Below the pieces are notes generated by a model that saw only the letters and a program-made list of their open reading frames with translations, was not told the origin of the DNA and ran no database searches. Below, in pieces: positions 18,186 to 26,913 of a stretch of DNA of 64,000 nt; within the stretch, counting starts at the first letter, position 1, and each line of letters begins with the position of its first letter. A program made the position numbers and the translations under genes. This DNA comes from QWQI01 sp964608915 (GTDB lineage: Bacteria > Planctomycetota > Planctomycetia > Isosphaerales > Isosphaeraceae): NCBI GenBank assembly GCA_964608915.1, contig CAZSQA010000029.1, positions 21,902 through 85,901 of the forward strand, written 5' to 3'.

Positions 18186-18695
18186 TCAACCACCGTCGCG
18201 AATCGATACGGCACGGTCAAGCATCTCGAGGAATTCCGCCCTGCTCAGGCCGCCTTCGACTTGTCGCAGGATTTTTCCGCCCGGCTCCGCGATGATCGTC
18301 GTCGGTGTTGTGACGACAGGATGCGGTTCAAGAGCGGCGTCGCCCTTCCGAGCTTCGATGTCGAGCGTCACGGCGACGAATCTGGCGTTGACCACGGACG
18401 CAACTCGATCATCCGCCCAGACTTGACGCTTCATGACCCTGCATGGAACGCACCATTTGCCGGTATAGAAAACGATCAAGGGCTTGCCGGATTCTTCCGC
18501 GAGACGTTGAGCCGAAGAAAAGTCGGCGGCCCAGGCGATGTCGTTCGATGGCACGTAGAACGAATACCAGGCATACGGCAGAGAAACGACCAGAGCGATG
18601 TACCAGAACCATCGCCATATCCTGACCAATCCCGCACGCACAGGATTGCGGATCGATGCGGGAGGAATCGAAGGTCGCGAGTCGATTTCGTTCAT
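18186..18695 (-). CDS. membrane-anchored thioredoxin-like protein
   Basis: A 169-residue protein with a single N-terminal transmembrane anchor (FWYIALVVSLPYAWYSFYV) and a thioredoxin fold facing outward. The active site is YTGKWCVPCRVMKRQV with a WCxPC pair, as in DsbD C-terminal domains and other thiol-disulfide proteins. The cis-proline element is TTPTTIIAEPGG. The start at 18695 follows a GAGAAAAG stretch and gives the usual short cytoplasmic tail; the open frame extends upstream to 18971 but that translation looks random. It converges closely with the Nramp-like gene (6 bases). A role in periplasmic thiol reduction is inferred from the fold and topology. Confidence 0.88.
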   Translation of the reverse strand: MNEIDSRPSIPPASIRNPVRAGLVRIWRWFWYIALVVSLPYAWYSFYVPSNDIAWAADFSSAQRLAEESGKPLIVFYTGKWCVPCRVMKRQVWADDRVASVVNARFVAVTLDIEARKGDAALEPHPVVTTPTTIIAEPGGKILRQVEGGLSRAEFLEMLDRAVSIRDGG

Positions 18696-18963
18696 CTTTT
18701 CTCGATCGTGCAAGCATTCGGCAAGTGGCGTTCTGACTGCCTCGATTGCGCCCTTCGGCGAAATCGATTCCCTGGAAGTTCTCTTCGGAAGTCGCTCCCC
18801 TGATATTTCGAAAGTTATCGAATCAAACGAAGTAAGTCGATGCTCGCATCCGGGGGTGATTCGGTACGACCATCCTGATATGATTCGCCCGTCGCAGTCG
18901 TTTCGCTGACCAGAGTTCGCTCGATACCGAAGAATTTCGTCACCTCCCGGAAACGGACACCTG

Positions 18964-20361
18964 ATGCTCACGGAAACCGACGACCATCACTCCCCGGGCA
19001 AGAGACTGGGGCTTCTGCAGGCCGTGAGCGTGAACATGGCGATGATGGTCGGCGTCGGGCCGTTCATTACCATGCCGCTTTTCGTGGCCAAAATGGGTGG
19101 GCCGCATTCGCTGGCGGTGTGGCTGCTGGGGGCGCTCGTGGCCATTTGCGACGGCATGGTGTGGGCAGAACTTGCCGGGGCGTTTCCCGGCGCGGGCGGC
19201 ACGTTTCATTTTTATGATCAGGCCTATGGCAATTCGACGAAGGGCCGAATGGCGAAGTTTCTGTTCGTGTGGCAGTTCCTGTTCAGCGCGCCATTGGAAC
19301 TCGCCTCCGGAGCACTCGGTTTTGCGCTCTATCTGGGCTATCTCGTGCCGGGCCTGGACAACGTCGTCACCACCTTGCCTTGGACGATTCGATTGCATCA
19401 TCTCGTCGCCGTCGGCGTAATGACTGGAGTTCTCGCCCTCGCCTGGCGCGATGTCAATGCCGCCGGGCGGCTGATGGTCGTGCTTTGGCTCGGCATGCTC
19501 GTCACCGTCGGGCTGATGATCGGCGGCTGTGCCTCTCAGGCGGATTCCGGCCTCATTTCCACCGCCGCCGGGCAATTTCGTGATTCTCTCGGCGCTGCGA
19601 TCTCCGGCGATTACCGGTTGTGGATGGGTGTCGGCGGTGCGCTGGCGATCGCCATGTACGACTTCCTCGGCTATTATCAGGTGTGCTACATGGGCGAAGA
19701 GGTCGATCGGCCTCAGCGTACGGTGCCACGATCGATTCTCATTTCGGTCCTGCTTATCGCGAGCCTCTATTTCTGCATGAACCTCAGTCTATATGCCGTC
19801 ATGCCATGGCAGGAAGTCGCCGCCAGCGAGCATATCGCCAGTGACGCTTTCGAGAAACTCTACGGCTCATGGGCCGGTAAGGCGATGACGGGCCTGATTC
19901 TCTGGACGTCGCTCGCCGCTACGTATTCGGCGATTCTCGGATATAGCCGGGTGCCATACGCCGCGGCCCGCACCGGGCACTTTTTTCGGACTTTCGCCAG
20001 TCTCCATCCTCAACACTCATTCCCGCACAAGTCGCTGCTGTTTCTGGGGCTCATCGGTGGGCTGGCTTGTCTGGCGAATCTCGAATCGGTCATCGCAGCG
20101 CTATTGACCAGCCGGATCCTGATTCAATTCCTTGGGCAGATCGTCACCGTAATCGTCGTTCGACGCGATCCGAACCTGCGCAGCCGCATGACGTTCCGTA
20201 TGCCCCTGTTCCCGATTCCGGCCATCGTCGCTGCATGCGGCTGGTCGGCCGTTTTCCTGACATCCGACTGGCCGGCGCTGATTTATGGCGGCTTCAGTCT
20301 TGTCGCGGGCTTGTTCGCGTTCGATGTCTGGAACAGGAGCGTGTCTGAATCGATTTCATAA
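18964..20361 (+). CDS. APC family amino acid permease
   Basis: A 465-residue inner-membrane transporter with about twelve hydrophobic helices. It begins with KRLGLLQAVSVNMAMMVGVGPFITMP, the unwound first helix of APC transporters (usual GxGxGIF; here GVGPFITMP), and keeps AVWLLGALVAICDGMVWAELAGAFPGAGGTF, the classical second and third helix signature. DFLGYYQVCYMGEEV in helix 6 matches the usual FxGFD...EExxNP region. It probably carries an amino acid or polyamine by proton or sodium coupling. The gene is divergent from the membrane thioredoxin and converges with the CrtI-like gene, so it is a single-gene unit. Confidence 0.9.
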   Translation: MLTETDDHHSPGKRLGLLQAVSVNMAMMVGVGPFITMPLFVAKMGGPHSLAVWLLGALVAICDGMVWAELAGAFPGAGGTFHFYDQAYGNSTKGRMAKFLFVWQFLFSAPLELASGALGFALYLGYLVPGLDNVVTTLPWTIRLHHLVAVGVMTGVLALAWRDVNAAGRLMVVLWLGMLVTVGLMIGGCASQADSGLISTAAGQFRDSLGAAISGDYRLWMGVGGALAIAMYDFLGYYQVCYMGEEVDRPQRTVPRSILISVLLIASLYFCMNLSLYAVMPWQEVAASEHIASDAFEKLYGSWAGKAMTGLILWTSLAATYSAILGYSRVPYAAARTGHFFRTFASLHPQHSFPHKSLLFLGLIGGLACLANLESVIAALLTSRILIQFLGQIVTVIVVRRDPNLRSRMTFRMPLFPIPAIVAACGWSAVFLTSDWPALIYGGFSLVAGLFAFDVWNRSVSESIS

Positions 20362-20382
20362 CGCGATTCGACACGAAAGCAA

Positions 20383-21957
20383 TCAAGTCGCGGATGATCC
20401 GACCGCCGTTTCGTTCCATCGACGATTCGTCATTCGCTCCAGAACCCGCATCGCACACATCACGACTGCCATCGTTCCCTGGCCCGGGAAAACCGAATCG
20501 CCCACGACCCAGATCCCCGGCCCGAAAACGCCAGGGTCGACGGCCATCAGATTCGACCGGCTTCTGCTGACGGGCGGACCACCGACGCGGCCCAGAGTTC
20601 GCCGGGTGTAACGGGCGAAGCTTCGAGGCGTCGCGAATTCGATATGACGGATCGCCGGTTCGATACCAGGGAATGCCCGGCTGATGGCGCGTTTCATCCG
20701 ATCCGCATAATCGGCCTTGAGCGAGTCGTAAGCCTCCTGATCCCCCGTGAACCATGGTTCGGGCGATACATGAGTGCTCATCGTGAGGGTGCGGAGGTTT
20801 TCCGGAGCGTAACCTGAGTCGCCCGGGGGCGAGAGCGAGATCAGGACGTTGTTGCCGTCATGGATCGGCTGGCCGTAATCCTGCAGAACGTGATGGAACA
20901 GGGCAGGGCGATCGGCGATTGCGTCAGCCTCGATCGAGGCATAAGCCGTGAATGCGCTCCAGGCAGGCCGTGACCTTCGCTCGAGCCGCTCGTAAGGCTC
21001 TTCGGCCTCGTTTCGGCCGAGCAGGGTCGCGCAGCGGTCAAGCGGAAGGTTCATGGCGACCTGACCGGCTTCGAAAACCTGCCCGCGCCGTGTCTTGACG
21101 CGAAATCCTGGCTGGCCTCCCAGGTTCGGTATCACGGAGTCCACAAGTGCGGATCGTCGCAGATGGCCGCCGGCTGAGATCAACGCTTCACCCAGGCCCT
21201 CAACGAATGCCCGCATGCCACCCAGGGGGCGAGAGAGGCCGTAACGATAGGCCTGCAAGCAAGCCGAGGCATTCGCCAAAGGTACGACTTCAGGCCCTGC
21301 CTGAGCCGTATCCTGTAGAAGCATGGCGACGATCGCCACGAAGCGAGGGTCACGATTCACTCTCAGGAGACGCATCAGGTCGAGCACGGTGACGGCAGTG
21401 CCGAATGTGGCGAAAGTACCGTCAATTCCAAGGATTCTCGCGTTATGGAAGATATCTCCGAAGTTTCGGATCGGGACTCTCGGCAAACCGCTGCTGGCTT
21501 CGAATAGGGTCGAGCCGATCCATCGCTGGATACGCCAGAATCGCACGGCCGATTCGCCCAGGTCCGGGAATCGACTCCGGATGTCATTTTCCCAGCGAGA
21601 ATCGTCGGAAGTCAGGATCAGGTCGCCATCGGGCAGGCACATCCGATACTCAGGTGTGCGTAAGACTTTCAGGTCGAGGCCCACATGATGGAGCAGACTT
21701 CGGATCGGTTCGCCGGGTGCCATGCCCATCAAAGCGGTCGCGCCGCAGTCGAACGTCAAATCGCCACGATCGAAATAACCGGCACAGCCACCAAGTTTGG
21801 TATGACTTTCCAACAGGACCGTGCGCAGTCCTGATCGCTGAGCGAGCGCAGCGAGGGCGAGACCTCCGATCCCCCCGCCGACGACCGCCAGGTCATAGCT
21901 GGTCGCGTTTGAGCGTATTTCGAAGGCCGGCATACTAGCCATGTTCGTTGTCGTCAT
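20383..21957 (-). CDS. CrtI/CrtN-like FAD-dependent phytoene desaturase-family oxidoreductase
   Basis: A 524-residue flavoprotein. The FAD-binding dinucleotide motif is DLAVVGGGIGGLALAALAQ, ending at a conserved Glu (VLLESHTKLGG). The C-terminal FAD-contact region reads VDPGVFGPGIWVVGDSVFPGQGTMAVVMCAMRV, which is the carotenoid desaturase/isomerase (CrtI, CrtN, CrtISO) signature. Planctomycetes often carry several such enzymes for carotenoids or for squalene/hopanoid precursors. No crtB-like or terpene gene is adjacent, so the substrate is open. I choose ATG 21957; in-frame starts at 21942 and 21933 are also possible, and the upstream open frame to 22050 shows no similarity. Its 3' end converges with the APC permease. 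Confidence 0.85.
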   Translation of the reverse strand: MTTTNMASMPAFEIRSNATSYDLAVVGGGIGGLALAALAQRSGLRTVLLESHTKLGGCAGYFDRGDLTFDCGATALMGMAPGEPIRSLLHHVGLDLKVLRTPEYRMCLPDGDLILTSDDSRWENDIRSRFPDLGESAVRFWRIQRWIGSTLFEASSGLPRVPIRNFGDIFHNARILGIDGTFATFGTAVTVLDLMRLLRVNRDPRFVAIVAMLLQDTAQAGPEVVPLANASACLQAYRYGLSRPLGGMRAFVEGLGEALISAGGHLRRSALVDSVIPNLGGQPGFRVKTRRGQVFEAGQVAMNLPLDRCATLLGRNEAEEPYERLERRSRPAWSAFTAYASIEADAIADRPALFHHVLQDYGQPIHDGNNVLISLSPPGDSGYAPENLRTLTMSTHVSPEPWFTGDQEAYDSLKADYADRMKRAISRAFPGIEPAIRHIEFATPRSFARYTRRTLGRVGGPPVSRSRSNLMAVDPGVFGPGIWVVGDSVFPGQGTMAVVMCAMRVLERMTNRRWNETAVGSSAT

Positions 21958-22583
21958 AATAAGAATATTTGCACTTTCGTCCTCGATCGACCATGGTCGA
22001 CTCGTCACGGCGGACGATTTCGGCCAGGCTGTTCGCGCATCTTTTGCCAAGTGATTCGAAGATACGGATCATGAGGGACAGGCGGGATTTGCTGTCGCTC
22101 GCCGGCATTCGGAGTCGATACGATCGATTCATGTTCGCGCGGGCACCCGTTTTCTCCGAAGCACCGGTTTGGAATCGTCGACGGAAATGTTACACTCCCC
22201 GCATCCGGTCTGCGCTTTTCGGAGCGATCGCCGGCGAATCAGGTCCGCCCAGATGGCCGATCCGGAATCTGACCGAGTGAAGGTTCGGATTCGGAAGGTT
22301 CTTACGGAGTGCGGAACTTTTTCGCGGGACCTCGCGTCCGAAGAGATAGCAGGCGTGGTCCGAACGCGCCATCCTCCCCGGTATTTCTTCACCGCACCTT
22401 GTCGAATCGAACGTACCGGCTTTGGCCAGGCGTTTCGATGAGGCGATGGCTGGCGGCACGGGAATCCGGAAAACGGTGCGATTCCGCCGGAACTTGCGTA
22501 GCCAGGACTTCCGGGCGTCCGGCGAATTCGCGGACCATCCATCTTTCGACTGATCGAATCGAACTCATAGGGAGCTGCCGAAC
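21958..22583. other. divergent intergenic region upstream of the PilM-like cluster
   Basis: About 620 bases separate the CrtI-like gene from the PilM-like gene. It contains an AT-rich patch near 21945-21970, just ahead of the CrtI-like start. Short open frames on both strands are Arg-rich and look like shadows. No RNA gene, strong hairpin or clear promoter was recognised, but the control region of the three-gene cluster must lie here. GGGAG at 22570-22574 is the likely ribosome-binding site of the PilM-like gene. Confidence 0.45.
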
Positions 22584-24950
22584 ATGGCCAAAGTTCAAGC
22601 GGTTTGGGCGATCGATATCGGCCAGGTCGCGCTCAAGGCCCTGAAGGTCGTACCGGGCGATTCGCCCGACACTCTCACGGTAGAAGCCGCCGTGAGGATT
22701 CCGTACCAGGACGACAAAATCCTCAGCCAGCCCGACGCCGAGCCGGACGAACTGGTGCGGATGGCCCTGATCGAATTCATCGAGAAGCACGATCCCAAGG
22801 GCTCGCGCATCGCGATCGGGGTGCCCGGGCAGAAGGGGCTGATCAAGTTCATCAAGCTCCCTCCCGTGGAAAAGAAGCGCATCCCCGATATCGTTCAGTT
22901 CGAAGCCAAGCAGCAGATTCCGTTTCCTTTGAACGAAGTCGTCTGGGATTATCAGCAGCTCGCGTCCGACGACGACGATATGGACGACGACGACGACGAA
23001 ATGGCCTTCACCATGGCCGAAGTCGGCCTATTCGCCATGAAGCGTGAAGAGATCAACAAGGCTCTGTTTCCGCTGCGACGACTCGGGCTGGAGCCTGACA
23101 TCGTCCAGATGACGCCGATCGCAATCTACAATTTCGCCAACCATGAGCTGATCAAGGGCCGGGGCGAAAAAGGCCCGATCGTCGTCCTGGACATGGGCGC
23201 GGACAAGACCGAGCTGGTGATCACCGACGGGAACCGGATCTGGCAGCGCAACGTGCCGATCGGCGGCAACCACTTCACGCGGGCGTTGACCAAAGAGATG
23301 AAGATGGTCTTCGCCAAGGCGGAGGCCACCAAGAAGAATGCCGCGGCCTCGCCTGACATGAAAGCCGTCTTCACGGCCATGAAAGGCGTCTTCAAGGATT
23401 TCGCGACCGAAATCCAGAGGTCGATCGGCTTCTACAAGAGCGTCAACAAAGGCTCGCAGATCAAGAAGATCTTCGGCGTCGGCAACGGCTTCAAGCTGCC
23501 TGGCCTGACCGAATTCCTCAAGCAGGAACTCGACCTGCCGGTTCAGGCGGTCAACGAATTCGGCGGGCTTTCCGGCGAAGGCATCGCCGATCCGGATTTC
23601 GCCGATAACGTCGCCTCGTTCGCACTGCCGTACGGTCTGGCCGTTCAGGCATTCGACCCGCAGGCGGTCAAAACTTCTCTGCTGCCTCCGGACATCAAGC
23701 AGGCTCGCCTGATCCGCAAGAAAAAGCCGCTGGTGCTGGCCGCCAGCCTGCTGTTCATGCTCGGGTTCACGGCCCTGTTCCTGGGCAACGTGAAGGCCTG
23801 GTCCAAGGTCAACAATTCCGAGTTCAAATCCGCAGTCGAAAAAGCCAAGTCCGTCGCAGCCAAGGGGGCCTCGCTGCAGTCGGAATTCGACACGGCGAAG
23901 GGGGCCTTCGAAGCCGAAAAGACCCGCGGCGAGGGGCTGATCGTATCCAACGACGAGAAGCTGATGTGGCCGCAGCTTCTGCAGACGATCAACGCCTACC
24001 TGCCTGACCCGGTCACCGAAAAGAAGCTGAACGTCAACAATCCTGCCGACCAGCTGCGGCTGGCCAAGCTGGCCGTTCACGTAGACCAGGTCCGGCCTGC
24101 CTTCCGCAACGATCTGGCCGTGGACTGGTACGACACGCTCGACTCGGTCAACCCTTCGGCGAAGTCGACCATGCACCCTTACGACACCAAGGAAGGCAAC
24201 ACGCCGACGGGCGAGGGCTGGGTCATCCAGATCGTCGGCCACCACTACAACCCCTATCCGGGCCGTGTCAAGAACGAAGACAACATGGGCCCGCTCGGTT
24301 ACATCCGTAACGACATCCTCAAGCGGCTTCAGGGCGCTGGTCCGCGCCGGTTCGGACTCTCCCACGCCGTTCTGGTTTGGATGACCGAGGACAAGGAATG
24401 GACGACCGAGAAGGCCGTCAGCACGAATTCCCTCTCCTCGAACGCCATTCCCCTGATTCCGGCCGTGGGGCCTGTCTCTGGCGGTGGCGAAGGAGCCGAA
24501 GGAGGAATGGGCGGCGGCATGCCCGGCATGATGGGCGGGCAAGGCGGCCGCATGATGGATGGCGGCGATATGATGGGCGGCGGCGGCATGCCTGGCATGG
24601 GCGGAAATATGCGTGGCAGCATGATGGGTGGCATGATGGGCGGCATGGGTGGTATGGGTGCCGAGGCCAAGGCCAAAGAGAAAATGGATTATCTCACCCG
24701 GACCGACTTCATGATTCAGATGGTCTGGAAGCCGATCAGCGAAGAGAATCCGCCGAAGACGCTGGAAGAGATCCAGACGGCGCTGGTGGAGGCTTCGAAG
24801 GACGCCAACATCGCTCCTCCCAAGGAGATGGACTTCGTCAGCAAGAGCCTCGAACAATCCAAGATTCGGGCCCAGATGTATCAGCGATTCGGAAACGCCG
24901 CGCCCAAGGCCGCGGAAGGTGGCGAGGAAACCCCGGCGAAGCAGCAGTGA
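22584..24950 (+). CDS. pilM: PilM-like type IV pilus assembly protein with C-terminal extension
   Basis: A 788-residue protein. Residues 1 to about 350 form an actin-like PilM ATPase domain: VWAIDIGQVALKALKV is the first phosphate loop, IVVLDMGADKTELVITDG the second, and IFGVGNGFKLPGLTEFL the adenosine-side motif. A transmembrane helix follows (LVLAASLLFMLGFTALFLGNV, about 382-402), then a coiled-coil-like stretch and a soluble domain, which together resemble PilN fused to PilM. Between bases 24,500 and 24,660 is a Met/Gly-rich tract. An acidic Asp run (DDDDMDDDDDE) interrupts the ATPase domain near residue 132. It heads a three-gene operon with the next two proteins. Roles in a pilus or type II secretion-like inner-membrane platform are inferred from PilM similarity and gene order. 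Confidence 0.88.
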   Translation: MAKVQAVWAIDIGQVALKALKVVPGDSPDTLTVEAAVRIPYQDDKILSQPDAEPDELVRMALIEFIEKHDPKGSRIAIGVPGQKGLIKFIKLPPVEKKRIPDIVQFEAKQQIPFPLNEVVWDYQQLASDDDDMDDDDDEMAFTMAEVGLFAMKREEINKALFPLRRLGLEPDIVQMTPIAIYNFANHELIKGRGEKGPIVVLDMGADKTELVITDGNRIWQRNVPIGGNHFTRALTKEMKMVFAKAEATKKNAAASPDMKAVFTAMKGVFKDFATEIQRSIGFYKSVNKGSQIKKIFGVGNGFKLPGLTEFLKQELDLPVQAVNEFGGLSGEGIADPDFADNVASFALPYGLAVQAFDPQAVKTSLLPPDIKQARLIRKKKPLVLAASLLFMLGFTALFLGNVKAWSKVNNSEFKSAVEKAKSVAAKGASLQSEFDTAKGAFEAEKTRGEGLIVSNDEKLMWPQLLQTINAYLPDPVTEKKLNVNNPADQLRLAKLAVHVDQVRPAFRNDLAVDWYDTLDSVNPSAKSTMHPYDTKEGNTPTGEGWVIQIVGHHYNPYPGRVKNEDNMGPLGYIRNDILKRLQGAGPRRFGLSHAVLVWMTEDKEWTTEKAVSTNSLSSNAIPLIPAVGPVSGGGEGAEGGMGGGMPGMMGGQGGRMMDGGDMMGGGGMPGMGGNMRGSMMGGMMGGMGGMGAEAKAKEKMDYLTRTDFMIQMVWKPISEENPPKTLEEIQTALVEASKDANIAPPKEMDFVSKSLEQSKIRAQMYQRFGNAAPKAAEGGEETPAKQQ

Positions 24951-25029
24951 CGGTCTCGTGACCTCCTGCTTCCCATTTTCCATTGCCTGACGACCCCAAC
25001 GAGCATCGAACAAGGACAGGTACAAGCCC

Positions 25030-26766
25030 ATGGATCAAGTCAAGAAATTTCTCCGAATCCTCGTCGCACAGAGGTTCTGGATCCTCTGCACGATCGCCGC
25101 ACTGGTGCCGATGGTGGCCTACTTCGTCGGCGCTGGCAAAATCTCCGCCGAAACCGCGGCGAAGACTTCCGAGATCGAAACCGCCAACAAGGGCGTCGAT
25201 CCGTACAAATCGGGCCGCAAGCCGAATCCGGACTGGAAGAACCTCACTTCGACCCAGACGGAAAAGCTTACGGGCGAAATCAATGTCGCCTGGAAAGAAC
25301 TCTATTCCCGCCAGGCGCCGCTTCTTCGATGGCCTCTGGACCGGGTGGAGGAAAAGTTCCGTGCCTGGGGCCGGAAACACCCTGAATCGAAGGAAGCCTC
25401 GGCGGACGAAGTCTCCGACCTGGTTCAGGACTACGTGAACTTCTATCCCGAATACGTGACGACGGTTTACAAATCCTTCCGCCCTTTCGACTTCGTCAAG
25501 GGTGACGGGATCGTCGTCTCGCCTGACGAGAAAGGGCTGCTGCGTCCTTCCACATTCGAGATCTCCAAAGCTCCGAAGCTTGGCGATATCTGGAAGGAAC
25601 AGGAGAAAATGTGGGTCAGTCAGGCGATTCTGGACGTCGTCGAACAAGTCAACAAGCAGGCCAAGGTGTGGGACGAAGCCCCGATCAAGCAGATCGTCCG
25701 GCTCGAAGTCGCCAGTGACGCCGCTCTTGACCCGATGTCACAGACCAAGGGCGTGACGCTCGTCGACGCACCCAAGATTCTCGCCCCCGGCGAAACCGAG
25801 GAAGCCTCAGCCGAAGGCGGAGATGCCAGCATGTCGAGCCTCGGCTATGGCGCGCCTTCCGACATGATGTCCGGGATGGGCGGCCGCATGATGGGCGGCG
25901 ATGAGATGATGGGTGGCATGATGGGTGGCGGCGGTAGCGGATCCACGACCGCACCCGATGTCGTCAAGTTTCTGGCGCCCCCTGAAGGTGTCGAAAATCC
26001 CCCGTATTTCATCGTTCCTATCAAACTCACCACGCTGATCGAGCAGGACAAGGTCGCGGACCTGCTCGTCGAGCTCGAACGTTCACCCATGGCGATTCAG
26101 GTTATGGGCCTGGAACTGGCGAAGCCTTCGATCAAGGTCGTCAAACCTGAAAAGGGCGACAGCAGCATGCTCGCCTATGGTGGCATGACGGGAATGATGG
26201 GGGGCATGGGTCGTGGCATGGGCGACATGCCCGGCATGGACATGGGCGGCATGATGGGCAGCATGATGGGCGGCATGGGCCGTGGTGGCATGGGCGACAT
26301 GATGGGCGGCATGCCCGGCATGGACATGGGCGGCTACATGGGCGGTATGGGTGGTGCCGCGGAAGTTCGCAAAGGCACCGACGTCCGCTCCAAGGACCGC
26401 CGCGCCGACCGAAAGAAGGCTGAGGAAGCCCTCAAGAAGCGTTCTCGTGTCAGTCTTCAGGATCCTTACTACAACGTCGTGGAATTGACCGTTTACGGTC
26501 AGGCCAGGTTCTATAACCCGCCGCCACCGCCGCCAGCCGAGACGAGCGATTCCGTCGCCGCGGGGACGGAAAACGCCGAACCGGCGAAGACCGAAGAACC
26601 GAAGGCCGACGCCGCGAAAGCGGAAGAGCCGAAGGCCGAAGAACCGAAGTCTGAGGCTCCGAAGGCTGAAGAACCGAAAGCCGAAGAGCCCAAGGCCGAA
26701 GAGCCCAAGGCCGAAAAGCCCAAGGCCGAAGAGCCTGCCAAGGGTACGGAACCGAAAACCGAATGA
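25030..26766 (+). CDS. membrane-anchored Met/Gly-rich protein, PilO-position partner of PilM
   Basis: A 578-residue protein of unknown function. It has a short cytoplasmic start, one transmembrane helix near residues 16-36 (FWILCTIAALVPMVAYFVG), then a long extracytoplasmic part. Two Met/Gly-rich tracts occur (bases about 25,860-25,930 and 26,190-26,360). The C-terminus has a Pro-rich patch and then a tandem EEPKA/EAPKAE repeat (bases about 26,580-26,750) that should be extended and charged. The single-anchor layout and its place after pilM match PilN or PilO, but sequence similarity is not evident. It follows the PilM-like gene by 79 bases and is followed by a third gene of the same style. 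Confidence 0.8.
   Translation: MDQVKKFLRILVAQRFWILCTIAALVPMVAYFVGAGKISAETAAKTSEIETANKGVDPYKSGRKPNPDWKNLTSTQTEKLTGEINVAWKELYSRQAPLLRWPLDRVEEKFRAWGRKHPESKEASADEVSDLVQDYVNFYPEYVTTVYKSFRPFDFVKGDGIVVSPDEKGLLRPSTFEISKAPKLGDIWKEQEKMWVSQAILDVVEQVNKQAKVWDEAPIKQIVRLEVASDAALDPMSQTKGVTLVDAPKILAPGETEEASAEGGDASMSSLGYGAPSDMMSGMGGRMMGGDEMMGGMMGGGGSGSTTAPDVVKFLAPPEGVENPPYFIVPIKLTTLIEQDKVADLLVELERSPMAIQVMGLELAKPSIKVVKPEKGDSSMLAYGGMTGMMGGMGRGMGDMPGMDMGGMMGSMMGGMGRGGMGDMMGGMPGMDMGGYMGGMGGAAEVRKGTDVRSKDRRADRKKAEEALKKRSRVSLQDPYYNVVELTVYGQARFYNPPPPPPAETSDSVAAGTENAEPAKTEEPKADAAKAEEPKAEEPKSEAPKAEEPKAEEPKAEEPKAEKPKAEEPAKGTEPKTE
26190..26360 (+). repeat. Met/Gly-rich coding tandem repeat
   Basis: This coding stretch is a degenerate tandem array of ATG-GGC-GGC type codons. 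The block GCCCGGCATGGACATGGGCG occurs twice about 80 bases apart (near 26,229 and 26,313). It translates to alternating Met and Gly with Asp and Arg. Similar tracts occur in the genes on both sides (24,500-24,660, 25,860-25,930, 28,030-28,175 and 28,890-28,935). Confidence 0.8.
26580..26750 (+). repeat. Lys/Glu/Pro tandem coding repeat
   Basis: Near-identical 15-base units encoding (E/A)EPKA repeat about ten times at the 3' end of the gene. The resulting segment is an extended, charged, proline-spaced stalk like those of TonB-type or periplasm-spanning linkers. Confidence 0.85.
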
Positions 26767-26913
26767 CGCGTTCGAGGGTCGCGGCCGGGCGTATCGGACA
26801 TCGAACCGATTTCCGGCCCGTGCGACCTGACCTGACATTTTCATCCCAGTGACATTTCAGGCCCGGGCCTGACAGGCTCCAGCCGAGGCGAATCAAGAGG
26901 GAACGAATCCGAC

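Noticed and set aside
23028..25031. Minus-strand frame opposite pilM with striking His/Ala-rich stretch
   Set aside because: The His/Ala run is the antisense of Met/Gly codons (CAT/GCC). The real gene is the plus-strand PilM-like protein.
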